The notes: generated by a model not told the origin, from the sequence alone. A stretch of 46,632 nt of DNA from Candidatus Harrisonbacteria bacterium (GCA_023255625.1 JAHFLF010000005.1:1-46632), one strand, 5' to 3'. Numbered from the stretch's first letter, positions 16,006 through 23,730 are shown. Numbers and translations are program-made.

Positions 16006-16272
16006 ATGCAGATCAAACCCGGATTATATCAGCATTTTAAAGGGAATCGATATAAAGTAATCGGCGTTGGTTTTCATACTGAAAATTTGCAGGAGCTGGT
16101 TGCGTATCAGGGGTTGTATCACGACAAGGAATATGGCGAGCATCCGATTTGGATTCGGCCGGTTGAAATGTTTTATGATCATGTAAGCCGAGACGGTTAT
16201 GTTGGCCCGCGATTTCAGCTTTTGTCAGAGCATGGCCCGTTTGTTTGTAAGGATTGCGGTAAAGAAATCTAA
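16006..16272 (+). CDS. DUF1653 domain protein
   Basis: 88 aa. Matches DUF1653 from start to end: PGLYQHFKGNRYKVIGVGFHTE, then ELVAYQGLYHDKEYGEHPIWIRPVEMFYDHV. The C-terminus adds a small CKDC tail (FVCKDCGKEI), as if half of a zinc ribbon. Function of the family is unknown. TATTCT abuts the ATG. Confidence 0.85.
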   Translation: MQIKPGLYQHFKGNRYKVIGVGFHTENLQELVAYQGLYHDKEYGEHPIWIRPVEMFYDHVSRDGYVGPRFQLLSEHGPFVCKDCGKEI

Positions 16273-16308
16273 GAGTTCTTCAGCTTCTCTTTCAATTTCA
16301 TAATCTAG

Positions 16309-16342
16309 CTATGTTACAGCGTACTAGTACGCTGTAACATAG
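16309..16342. repeat. 34-bp perfect loopless palindrome, copy 2
   Basis: Base-for-base the same as 8946-8979, with unrelated flanks. Intergenic, between the DUF1653 gene and rodA. Confidence 0.95.
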
Positions 16343-16372
16343 TATTTTAAGGTTTCCGCTTTGTGTTTTTTG

Positions 16373-16410
16373 ACTATAAACTATAAACTATAAACTATAA
16401 ACTATAAACT
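16373..16410. repeat. 7-bp tandem repeat (ACTATAA x5)
   Basis: Five exact copies of ACTATAA plus ACT, ending 6 nt before the rodA ATG. It replaces the place where a promoter or Shine-Dalgarno would be expected. Confidence 0.9.
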
Positions 16411-16416
16411 TTTCCG

Positions 16417-17502
16417 ATGCAGACCTTCACTCTTTTCAAGCGGCAGGATTGGTGGCTCAATGCCGCTATTTTTGGCATGATTGGCGCCAGCTTAGTCATG
16501 CTTTTGAGTATTTCGCGCCAACTATTCATTCAACAGCTGGCCTGGGCGACAATCGCAATTTTGGTTATTTTCATCTTTGCGCATATTGACTGGCGCGGAC
16601 TGGTGGCTTATCGCTGGATTATTGCCTGTATTTATCTCCTTTCGGTTTTCCTGCTGATCCTCGCCTATTTTTTCGCACCAGAAATTCGAAATACGCGGGC
16701 CTGGCTGGTGCTCGGCCCGATTCAGTTTCAAGTTTCCGAATTCGTGAAAGTCGCCTTAATAATTTTTTTCGCCTATTTTTTCAGCAAACGCCATGTTGGC
16801 ATTGCCCGTCTTTCTAATATTTTCCGGCCATTTGTTTATTTTTTAATTCCAGCCATCTTTGTTTTTTTACAGCCGGATATGGGTACAGTGGTCGTACTCT
16901 TTTGTATCTGGGCGGGTTTTCTAATTGTTTCCGGCCTGCCGTGGAAACATATCGTAACAGGATTTTTAATTGTGGCAGTAGTAGTTACGGCGGGCTGGTT
17001 TACAGTTTTAAAAACTTATCAAAAACAGCGCGTCATCGGGCTTTTCGATGCGACTTATGATCCGCTCGGCGTTAATTACAGCACGATTCAGTCTAAGGTT
17101 GCGGTTGGTTCCGGCGGCTGGTTTGGTAAAGGATTCGGCCAGGGGACGCAGGTGCAACTTGGCTTTTTGCCGGAGCCAGGCACAGATTATATTTTTGCCT
17201 CGATTACTGAAGAGTGGGGACTCCTTGGCGGTACACTTGTGCTAATTCTGCTTGGTTTGGCGCTGGTTAGGATTATCAAAATTGGTTTTCATGCTGAAAG
17301 TAATTTTTATCGTTTTCTTTGTCTGGGCACCACGATTATGTTTTTGATACAAGTTGCGATCAATGTCGGTTCGGCGCTTGGAATTTTCCCGGTGATTGGC
17401 ATCACCTTTCCGTTTTTAAGCTATGGTGGCAGTAGTTTGCTGATTAATGCTATGCTGATAGGAATAGTTCAGAGCGGAGCAGTGTATCGGTCGCTTAGTT
17501 AG
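16417..17502 (+). CDS. rodA: Rod-shape SEDS glycosyltransferase RodA
   Basis: 361 aa, about ten membrane helices. SEDS-family peptidoglycan polymerase that elongates the wall from lipid II, working with a class B PBP. Seen: LVLGPIQFQVSEFVKVALIIFFA, LQPDMGTVVVLF, then the RodA-type loop YQKQRVIGLFD..DPLGVNYSTIQSKVAVGSGGWFGKG and LPEPGTDYIFASITEEWG, and FPFLSYGGSSLL near the end. The QSKVAVGSGG/GTDYIFA pattern fits RodA better than FtsW. No PBP2 or mreB nearby. Confidence 0.9.
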   Translation: MQTFTLFKRQDWWLNAAIFGMIGASLVMLLSISRQLFIQQLAWATIAILVIFIFAHIDWRGLVAYRWIIACIYLLSVFLLILAYFFAPEIRNTRAWLVLGPIQFQVSEFVKVALIIFFAYFFSKRHVGIARLSNIFRPFVYFLIPAIFVFLQPDMGTVVVLFCIWAGFLIVSGLPWKHIVTGFLIVAVVVTAGWFTVLKTYQKQRVIGLFDATYDPLGVNYSTIQSKVAVGSGGWFGKGFGQGTQVQLGFLPEPGTDYIFASITEEWGLLGGTLVLILLGLALVRIIKIGFHAESNFYRFLCLGTTIMFLIQVAINVGSALGIFPVIGITFPFLSYGGSSLLINAMLIGIVQSGAVYRSLS

Positions 17503-17586
17503 AGGCGGCTTTCTATTTTGCGTAATATTTTGTATGATTCAGCGTAGTATGTAGTATTGAGTATCATCATTTAAGATTTAAAGTAT

Positions 17587-17988
17587 ATGAAAATTATCAT
17601 CAGGACAAAAGATTTGGAATTAACCGAACCGCTGAAAGTCTATATTGATGATAAAATTGGCGGACTAGAAAAATTTTTGCAGCGGTTTGAAAATAACGGA
17701 GAGCTTCTTTGCGAGGTAGAGGTTTCGCGAATGAGTAAGCATCATCATAAAGGAGATGTATTTTATGCAGAGGCGCATGTAAATCTTCCTGGCCGCCGGC
17801 TACGGGCTAAAGATCACGATTTTGATGCACGGGTATCGATTGATAAGGTGCGGTCAATGCTTGAAAGAGATATAGAAAAGTTTAAGGAAAAAGGCGGCTG
17901 GACGGGCAAGGCGGCCCGCCATGTGGCGCACATGAGCCGTTCTGCAGTAAGGTCTGCGCAGAAGATTTTGTGGTGGAGGAACAAATAA
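17587..17988 (+). CDS. hpf: Ribosome hibernation promoting factor (HPF/RaiA), short form
   Basis: 133 aa. Binds the decoding centre of idle 30S subunits to protect ribosomes. Seen: MKIIIRTKDLELTEPLKVYIDDKIGGLEKFL, ELLCEVEVSRMSKHHHKGDVFYAEAHVNLPGRRLRAK, then DFDARVSIDKVRSMLERDIEKFKEK. This is the beta-alpha-beta-beta-beta-alpha domain without the C-terminal dimerisation domain of long HPF. The basic tail (about 105-133) ends in WWRNK. The stop codon lies inside the left arm of a 118-bp structured inverted repeat. Confidence 0.88.
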   Translation: MKIIIRTKDLELTEPLKVYIDDKIGGLEKFLQRFENNGELLCEVEVSRMSKHHHKGDVFYAEAHVNLPGRRLRAKDHDFDARVSIDKVRSMLERDIEKFKEKGGWTGKAARHVAHMSRSAVRSAQKILWWRNK

Positions 17989-18098
17989 TCGGTTTGCCGC
18001 AGATCGGCACCGGCTGTCTTTTTCTGCTGAAAAAGCGCCTGCTCTCGGCCCTCTTCGGGCCTGCGAGAGTGCCGCCTAGCGGCAAACCGATTATTTGT
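17981..18098. repeat. Large structured inverted repeat S1
   Basis: Outer arms 17981-18000 and 18079-18098 are perfect 20-bp complements. The 78-nt interior can form CGGCAC/GTGCCG and two hairpins (CTTTTT/AAAAAG and CTCTCG..CGAGAG with GGCCC/GGGCC inside). The left arm contains the hpf stop codon. The interior ends in CCGCCTA before GC, as in S2 at 40575-40689. Confidence 0.8.
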
Positions 18099-18120
18099 TG
18101 CGCTTTCCCTGCGTTTACTC

Positions 18121-18163
18121 TCAAAAATCGACGAGGCCCGGGTGGAAGATCCACCCGGGCCTC
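18121..18163 (-). terminator. GC-rich terminator of the 251-aa cassette gene
   Basis: 13-bp perfect stem (GAGGCCCGGGTGG) with a 5-nt loop. On the minus strand a T5 run follows a few bases later. Confidence 0.9.
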
Positions 18164-18182
18164 TCGCTGTTCATCTGCAGGA

Positions 18183-18938
18183 TCAGCGACGCCGTTCGGC
18201 GTCGTCCTGTAGGGATTCGAGCTGCTCTTCTCGAAGTCCTTCTTCCTCCTGCGCGACTTGGTCGGCGATCTCGGCCGACCTGATGCTCTCTGCCGTGCAG
18301 GTGGGACAATCGTTCCACTGGACGAAGAAGGGCTCTTTCCCGCCCGTCCGGATCGCCCAGTCCATGGCCCTCTCTGCGGTCTCGGTTCCCGCAGGTGCGG
18401 GGTTGCTGTGATCATCGGCGCAGATGATCGGGTAGCAGCTCCGACCTTCGTAGTTCAGGCACGCAGGGCAGTCGTGCTCATGGAGCATTTCCTGTTCGAT
18501 CCGCCCCATCCGCAGACAGTCCGCCAGGAGTTGCGTCTCCTGCCAGGTGTTGACGGGAGCGAACCCTTCGCATCCCTTCATGCAGCGGAAGGTGAACACG
18601 GGTGTGACGCGCGGTTCTTCCCGCGTAAAACCCGTGTCGGAGCTGTAGCTGAAGACCAGGATGTGATCCTGGTCCGGACCGCCACCGACCGGCTTGATCA
18701 GCGTCAGCACCAGCACCACCTTCTCGATGTTGAAGCCATCCTCGCGCAGATGGTCCCATCGGTAGGTGACCATCGCTCGGAACTTCTGGTCGAGATCGGT
18801 ACGACCCTCGAAGCACCTTTGAGTCGAGTCGCAGTGCCCCCACTTGACCTGACTCACCAGATGACCCACCGTAAGCGCAACGAGCGCCAGGCGAGCCCCT
18901 TCAACTGCCAGCATGTCCTTTGTAGCCCACGTCGCCAT
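18183..18938 (-). CDS. GC-rich cassette gene: Cys-rich protein of unknown function
   Basis: 251 aa, not recognised. It has four cysteine clusters: HCDSTQRC (about 35-42), FRCMKGCEGF, HDCPACLNYEGRSC and NDCPTC. These would suit zinc-ribbon or treble-clef knuckles. A Glu/Arg-rich, probably coiled tail ends in DDAERRR. Codons end mostly in G or C, unlike rodA or secA on either side. It has its own promoter (19003-19031), a 5'-UTR hairpin GGGGCGG/CCGCCCC, an AAGGAGG Shine-Dalgarno just before ATG 18938, and a strong terminator. It therefore looks like an autonomous, recently acquired monocistronic unit. Function unknown. Confidence 0.75.
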   Translation of the reverse strand: MATWATKDMLAVEGARLALVALTVGHLVSQVKWGHCDSTQRCFEGRTDLDQKFRAMVTYRWDHLREDGFNIEKVVLVLTLIKPVGGGPDQDHILVFSYSSDTGFTREEPRVTPVFTFRCMKGCEGFAPVNTWQETQLLADCLRMGRIEQEMLHEHDCPACLNYEGRSCYPIICADDHSNPAPAGTETAERAMDWAIRTGGKEPFFVQWNDCPTCTAESIRSAEIADQVAQEEEGLREEQLESLQDDAERRR

Positions 18939-19002
18939 TCTCTCCTCCTTGGGAGATGGGGCGGCCTATTCCGCCCCAACACCACCTTGGGTGTGTGAAT
19001 AT

Positions 19003-19031
19003 ATTACAGCACATATTATATAAAAAATCAA
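19003..19031 (-). promoter_or_regulatory. Sigma70-type promoter of the 251-aa cassette gene
   Basis: Minus strand TTGATT, 17-nt spacer, TGTAAT. The transcript would carry a leader of about 60 nt with a 7-bp hairpin (18958-18977) and the AAGGAGG site (about 18943-18949). Confidence 0.65.
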
Positions 19032-19072
19032 TAGCTCTAGCAAAAATCAGGATTTTCAGGTAAGATGCAAGT

Positions 19073-19106
19073 CTTATTCGTACTTTCGTAACTAATTCGT
19101 TATTCG
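19073..19106. repeat. 'TTCGTA' word repeat before secA
   Basis: CTTATTCGTACTTTCGTAA followed by TTCGTTATTCG. Same word family as the repeats before atpF, atpH and atpA. Confidence 0.7.
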
Positions 19107-19113
19107 TAGATCT

Positions 19114-21528
19114 ATGTGGAAAATATTCGGAAAATCCTCAATTGAAAAGCAATTCAAGCCGGTCGTTGCGCAGATTGGCGCTCTTGAACCAGAGATTAAG
19201 GCGCTCTCGGACGCAGACTTAAAAGCAGAAAGTAAAAAGCTGCAAATTTTGCTTGCAGATGTTCCTGATGAGAAAAAGCGTGAAAAATTAGACGAGCTTT
19301 TGCCGCGTGGTTTTGCGCTTGTACGAGAAGCTGCTCGTCGTACGCTCGGGCAGCGGCATTACGATGTCCAGCTGATGGGCGGTTATGCTTTACATTTTGG
19401 CTCGATCGCCGAGATGCGTACCGGTGAGGGTAAGACGCTTGTGGCGACTTTGCCGACCTATTTGAATGCTTTGGTTGGCAAGGGTATGCATGTGGTAACG
19501 GTCAACGAATATTTGGCCAAGCGCGACACGGTTTGGATGGGCCAGGTGTATCAGATGCTGGGGCTTAAGGTTGCGTGCCTGGTTCATAATGGGGCGCTTA
19601 TGTATGATCCTGCTTTTAAGATTCCGGCGGCGGATAGCGGTGAGGGCTCAATGATAGACAAAGAACGAGATACAACCGGGGCATTTTTAGTACAGACAGA
19701 ATTTTTGCGGCCTTGCTCGCGTAAAGAGGCCTATGCTGCCGACATCACGCATGGCACAAATCATGAGTTTGGTTTTGATTATTTGCGGGATAATTTAGTG
19801 GCCAGTGAGGAGCATCAGGTTCAGCGCGTTCCATATATGGCGCTTATCGACGAGGTAGACTCGATTTTGATTGACGAGGCGCGCACGCCGCTGATTATCG
19901 CCGCGCCAGACGAGGAGAGCAGCCAAGCGTACAAGAATTTTGATCGGATCGTTGGCCGGCTCGAGAAAGAAAAACATTATACTATTGATGAAAAATTAAA
20001 GTCTGTCAGCATTACGCAGGAGGGCATTGATAAAGTTGAGGAGCTCTCCGGCATCAAAAATATTTATGCGGCGGAGAATATCCGGCTCACGCATTATTTG
20101 CAGGAGTGTTTGCGCGCTCACGGATTGTATCTGCGCGATCGCGATTATGTGATTAAGGACGGTCAGGTGATTATCGTCGACCAGTTCACCGGCCGGATGA
20201 TGCATGGCCGTCGGTACAATGGTGGGCTTCACCAGGCGATTGAAGCCAAAGAGGGCGTGAGTGTGCGTGAGGAGAGTCGGACATATGCGCAGATTTCAAT
20301 TCAAAATTATTTCCGTTTATATAAACGATTAGCCGGAATGACCGGTACGGCGCAAACATCCGCCGAGGAGTTTCACAAGGTTTATGGATTAGAGGTAGTC
20401 AGTATTCCGACGCACCGGCCGATGGTGCGCAATGACGAGAAAGATTTTATTTATAAGTCGATTGATGCAAAGTACAACGCGATTATCGCCGATATTAAAG
20501 CCCGTCATGAAAAAGGTCAGCCGATTTTGATCGGTACGGTTTCGATTGAAAAAAATGAAGAGTTGGGCCGGCGGCTAGCGCAGGCCGGTTTGCCGCACGA
20601 GGTTTTAAATGCCAAAAATAACGAGCGCGAAGGATCGATAATCGCGCAGGCCGGTCGGCCAGGCGGGATTACGGTGGCGACCAATATGGCCGGCCGCGGC
20701 GTGGACATTGTTTTGGGTGGTAACCCGTCTTCGATTTTGGATCAGCAGAAGGTAAAAGAAGCCGGTGGTTTGCATGTTATAGGGACAGAACGGCACGAAA
20801 GTCGCCGTATTGATAACCAGCTGCGCGGTCGCGCCGGGCGTCAGGGCGACCCGGGTTCATCGCAATTCTTCTTGTCGGTCGAGGATGATCTGGTGCGTGT
20901 GTTCGGCGGCGATCGCATCCGTTCAATGATGGAGCGGTTAAATATTCCAGAAGATATGCCGATTCAGGCGGGAATTTTGAGCAAGGCAATTGAGCAGGCG
21001 CAATCAAAAGTTGAGGGGCATAACTTTGATGCCCGTAAACACCTGCTTGATTATGACGATGTGCTGAATAAGCAGCGGCTGGCGATTTACAAAAAACGCC
21101 AAGATTTGTTAATGCAAAAATCGCTGACGCCGATTTTAGGTATGCTCGACACCCTTTGGATGAACCATCTCGAAGACATGGAGCAGCTCCAAGATTCAGT
21201 GCGTTTGCGTGCGGTTGGCCAACACGACCCGCTGGTTGAGTACCGCCGCGAGGGGCATGAATTGTATCAGCAGATGCTCGCAAATTTTGACGAGTGGCTC
21301 GCGGCAAATAAAGAAAAGATTGAACAGCAGCAGCTTGCAACGCAAACTGTGCGGCAGGCAACTCCCGTTGGTTCGATGAAAATAGTAGAAAATCTTGCTG
21401 CTCCAGTTGCGCAGGGCGACGCCAATGTCTCTGGCAACTTAGCGCATGCCGCCCACGCCAAAGTCGGCAGAAATGATCCGTGCCGGTGTGGAAGTGGGAA
21501 GAAATATAAAAAGTGCCATGGACAGTAA
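19114..21528 (+). CDS. secA: Preprotein translocase ATPase SecA, helical wing domain missing
   Basis: 804 aa. Motor that pushes unfolded proteins through SecYEG. Seen: Walker A MRTGEGKTLVATLP (about 105), DEVDSILIDEARTPLI (Walker B), the cross-linking domain YAADITHGTNHEFGFDYLRDN, TNMAGRGVDIVLGGNP, and QLRGRAGRQGDPGSSQFFLS. The C-terminus has the zinc tail CRCGSGKKYKKCHG. Two oddities: about 25 extra residues near 150-185 (MYDPAFKIPAADSGEG...), and a jump from YDDVLNKQRLAIYKKRQDLL straight to LTPILGMLDTLWMNHLEDM, where other SecA proteins have roughly 100 more residues (helical wing and part of the scaffold). The frame is open across the junction. Confidence 0.95.
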   Translation: MWKIFGKSSIEKQFKPVVAQIGALEPEIKALSDADLKAESKKLQILLADVPDEKKREKLDELLPRGFALVREAARRTLGQRHYDVQLMGGYALHFGSIAEMRTGEGKTLVATLPTYLNALVGKGMHVVTVNEYLAKRDTVWMGQVYQMLGLKVACLVHNGALMYDPAFKIPAADSGEGSMIDKERDTTGAFLVQTEFLRPCSRKEAYAADITHGTNHEFGFDYLRDNLVASEEHQVQRVPYMALIDEVDSILIDEARTPLIIAAPDEESSQAYKNFDRIVGRLEKEKHYTIDEKLKSVSITQEGIDKVEELSGIKNIYAAENIRLTHYLQECLRAHGLYLRDRDYVIKDGQVIIVDQFTGRMMHGRRYNGGLHQAIEAKEGVSVREESRTYAQISIQNYFRLYKRLAGMTGTAQTSAEEFHKVYGLEVVSIPTHRPMVRNDEKDFIYKSIDAKYNAIIADIKARHEKGQPILIGTVSIEKNEELGRRLAQAGLPHEVLNAKNNEREGSIIAQAGRPGGITVATNMAGRGVDIVLGGNPSSILDQQKVKEAGGLHVIGTERHESRRIDNQLRGRAGRQGDPGSSQFFLSVEDDLVRVFGGDRIRSMMERLNIPEDMPIQAGILSKAIEQAQSKVEGHNFDARKHLLDYDDVLNKQRLAIYKKRQDLLMQKSLTPILGMLDTLWMNHLEDMEQLQDSVRLRAVGQHDPLVEYRREGHELYQQMLANFDEWLAANKEKIEQQQLATQTVRQATPVGSMKIVENLAAPVAQGDANVSGNLAHAAHAKVGRNDPCRCGSGKKYKKCHGQ

Positions 21529-21790
21529 AGACGAAATTAAAAAGCGATTAGTAGCAGCGGGATACGAGAAGATCGTTGAGTATAACGATCCGCCACATGA
21601 ATTTTTTGCTGACCATGACCACGAGAAAGACCAGGTTATATATATATTTAAAGGCAGCATGCTTGTGAATATGCAAGGTAAGGAGTATTCGCTTAAAGCA
21701 GGCGATGAATTATTTTTTCCGGCGAAAGTAATTCACAACGCAAAGATTGGCGTTGAAGGATGTGAGTATTTTGACGGGGAGAAGGTATAA
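21518..21790 (+). CDS. Small cupin protein
   Basis: 90 aa single-domain cupin (beta barrel). Seen: FFADHDHEKDQVIYIFKGSMLVNMQGKEYSLKAGDELFFPAKVIHNAKIG, with the metal-type His-X-His (HDH) and a later His (IHNAK). Starts at ATG 21518 inside the secA 3' end (11-nt overlap, different frame) and ends 8 nt before the SET-Nudix gene, so it is probably translated from the secA transcript. A role as a small-molecule binding or isomerase barrel is possible; substrate unknown. Confidence 0.85.
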   Translation: MDSKDEIKKRLVAAGYEKIVEYNDPPHEFFADHDHEKDQVIYIFKGSMLVNMQGKEYSLKAGDELFFPAKVIHNAKIGVEGCEYFDGEKV

Positions 21791-21797
21791 AAATACT

Positions 21798-22670
21798 ATG
21801 GGGAATAACGGGTTAGAAAGAAAACCTTCCAAGATTCATGCATTTGGGCTTTTTACGACTCGTGATTTTAAAATCGGAGAACGAGTATATGTTTATCCTG
21901 TTGGTAGAAAAGTCTTTGCAGCAGAGGTTGCGTCATTAAGTGCAGAGGAGCAGGATCGGCTTGAGAAAAGAGGTGAGGGTGTGTATGAATTAATGCAGCC
22001 GCCCGCCTGTTTTGTGAACCATTCCTGCGACCCGAATGTTACTGAAAAAGATCATGATGCATATGCTCTGCGTGATATTAAAGTAGGCGAGGAGATAACT
22101 GCAGATTACAGTGAGGGCATGGAGGGCAGTATGCAGTGTAATTGCGGCAACAAGAATTGTAAGAAAATTATTGGTGGTATAGTTCGCACCATCATCGTTG
22201 ATGAGAATGACAAAGTGGTAGGTTACAAAAATCGTGATGAGATAGAGCTTTCGGATATTTATCGTGTTATGGGGCTGTGGATTACAAATAGCAAGGGAGA
22301 TATTCTCCTCGCGCAGCGGTCAATGAACAAAAAGAACGACCCAGGAAGGTGGGGTCCGGCGGTTGCTGGCACAGTAGAGGAGGGCGAGACCTACGACTCA
22401 AATATTGTGAAAGAGGCTTTTGAGGAGTTGGGGCTTAAAGATGTGCAGCCCATGATTGGCCCAAAGGTTCGCATGTCGGGTATGCATCAGTACTGGTTGC
22501 AGTGGTACTCGCTTGTTGTTGATAAGCAGATTGAATATTTTAAGCCCGAGCCAAAAGAAGTCATGGCAATCAAGTGGTTTGTGCCGAGCGAGCTAAAAAG
22601 AGATTTTGAAAAGGATGCCACGCTTTTTTTGAAGGGCGCACCAAGGTGGATAGAATTATTTTGTAAGTAG
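21798..22670 (+). CDS. SET-domain / Nudix fusion protein
   Basis: 290 aa. Residues about 8-135 form a SET lysine-methyltransferase-type domain: SKIHAFGLFTTRDFKIGERVYV, CFVNHSCDPNVT (the NHSC pseudoknot core), DIKVGEEITADY and a post-SET-like CNCGNKNCKK. Residues about 155-290 form a Nudix domain: GLWITNSKGDILLAQRS, WGPAVAGTVEEGETYDSN and KEAFEELGL, with Lys in place of the usual Arg of REUXEE. The WGPAVAGTVEEGE stretch resembles IPP isomerase/YfcD-type Nudix proteins. ATG 21798 fits the SET start. I know of no established function for this pairing. It heads a region rich in nucleotide-cleaning genes. Confidence 0.88.
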   Translation: MGNNGLERKPSKIHAFGLFTTRDFKIGERVYVYPVGRKVFAAEVASLSAEEQDRLEKRGEGVYELMQPPACFVNHSCDPNVTEKDHDAYALRDIKVGEEITADYSEGMEGSMQCNCGNKNCKKIIGGIVRTIIVDENDKVVGYKNRDEIELSDIYRVMGLWITNSKGDILLAQRSMNKKNDPGRWGPAVAGTVEEGETYDSNIVKEAFEELGLKDVQPMIGPKVRMSGMHQYWLQWYSLVVDKQIEYFKPEPKEVMAIKWFVPSELKRDFEKDATLFLKGAPRWIELFCK

Positions 22671-22810
22671 GTATAGATTGAAACAGATTTTTTTCTGGCT
22701 CGTTGTATTATGTACAACTCATTATGTTTTTGATTTTTTGTGAAATAACCTGCTCGTCTACGCGCACTCATAGCTAGTGGCGTGTTTTGCATACTGACGA
22801 TGCGATATTC

Positions 22811-22840
22811 AAAACCCCGCTACTTTCGGCGGTTTTTTTA
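22811..22840 (+). terminator. Probable terminator after the SET-Nudix gene
   Basis: AAAACCCCGC..GCGGTTTTTTT: short CCGC/GCGG stem with A and T runs outside and a bulge. T7 on the plus strand. Confidence 0.5.
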
Positions 22841-22886
22841 TTCTCCCTTTGCTAAAGGGAGTACCGCTTCTAGCGGGGAGGGATTT
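22841..22886 (-). repeat. REP-like element, intergenic copy R1
   Basis: Read on the minus strand it begins AAATCCCTCCCCGC and ends CTCCCTTTAGCAAAGGGAGAA, with two small hairpins inside. It differs at only a few positions from 44211-44256 in atpG, and is also related to 45786-45830 in atpD. Confidence 0.9.
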
Positions 22887-22930
22887 GTGTTTTTTGAGTT
22901 TTCCCATCAAGTTCATGTTTGTGGATTTTC

Positions 22931-22963
22931 CGGAGCACTCAAACGCGTGGTTTGGGTACTCCG
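22931..22963 (+). promoter_or_regulatory. 5'-UTR hairpin before the ProC-like gene
   Basis: 14-bp stem with two G-U pairs and a GCGTG loop, ending 25 nt before ATG 22989. A possible promoter TTGAGT lies upstream but its -10 is poor. Confidence 0.5.
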
Positions 22964-22988
22964 AAAACTTTTTCTGGGGGTAGAGAAT

Positions 22989-23723
22989 ATGTTCGAGAAA
23001 GATGTGTTGGTCGTCGGTCCTTCGCGCCGCGTGATCGCGGTTCTGGAGGGGCTCGTCGGTGCGAAGTTCATCAATCCCAACAGGATCAGCATCGGCGATT
23101 CGGTTCGCGAGACCATCGGTTGCGCGGAGAGCTGGGCAGTTCACTTCCACTGCGCCGTCTGCGACAACGCGATCCCCGATGATCAGGACGGGCTCATCAT
23201 TCTGGACTTCTGCAGAGACGGTAGGGAGGGGATGGTCGAGACGCTCGAGAAGATGAAGGGCAGGGTGCCCGAGGGAGCGCTCGTGATCTCACTCATGGAG
23301 TGGTGCTCCATCGGCTACGTCCAGAAGCTGCTCACTCACCAGGCGGTGGTTCGAATGCTGCCGAACACTGCAGCGCAGTTCGGCGAGAGCATGACCTTCT
23401 GGGCTTCGGATCCGAGTCTCTCTCCCGCGCATGTCGCCCTCATGGCTTCCCTTGTTTCCGCAATCGGCGGCGGATACCGGTGCAACGGAAGTCGAGAGTA
23501 CACCGAGAATGAGGGCCGGGCCAAGGCTCTCGCTGGTCTGGTCGGTACTCTCGGCATGCTCGTCCAGAACTGCGTCATGTGGTTTCTCGCGAGCGTTCCG
23601 GAACACTTCTTCAGCGGACGACTCACGTGCGACACCGGCATCACGAAGCAGGACATGCGTACCTTCGTGGCAAGGACGCTCGTTGGCATCGCCGCCGCCG
23701 TCCAGAAGGAGAAGTTGCAGTAG
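22989..23723 (+). CDS. GC-rich cassette gene: pyrroline-5-carboxylate reductase-like protein
   Basis: 244 aa. Resembles ProC (NAD(P)H-dependent reductase of the last proline step): VVRMLPNTAAQFGESMTFWA matches the MPNTPA..G.. block, and AKALAGLVGTLGMLVQNCVMWFL with ITKQDMRTFVARTLVG resembles the C-terminal dimer helices. The nucleotide-binding start VLVVGPSRRVIAVLEGL lacks the GxGxMG motif, so cofactor use is doubtful and it may have another role. Codons are GC-rich and unlike the native neighbours. ATG 22989 is preceded by a weak purine-rich leader and a hairpin; a GC-rich hairpin follows the stop. No other proline genes are present. Confidence 0.65.
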   Translation: MFEKDVLVVGPSRRVIAVLEGLVGAKFINPNRISIGDSVRETIGCAESWAVHFHCAVCDNAIPDDQDGLIILDFCRDGREGMVETLEKMKGRVPEGALVISLMEWCSIGYVQKLLTHQAVVRMLPNTAAQFGESMTFWASDPSLSPAHVALMASLVSAIGGGYRCNGSREYTENEGRAKALAGLVGTLGMLVQNCVMWFLASVPEHFFSGRLTCDTGITKQDMRTFVARTLVGIAAAVQKEKLQ

Positions 23724-23730
23724 CACAATT

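Noticed and set aside
17981-18098. Integron attC site
   Set aside because: The size and branched fold are reminiscent, but the GTTRRRY/RYYYAAC boxes are not met, and no integrase or cassette array is nearby.
18258-18998. Long open frame opposite the 251-aa cassette gene
   Set aside because: Long antisense frames are expected in GC-rich coding DNA; it has no start signals, while the minus-strand gene has promoter, Shine-Dalgarno and terminator.
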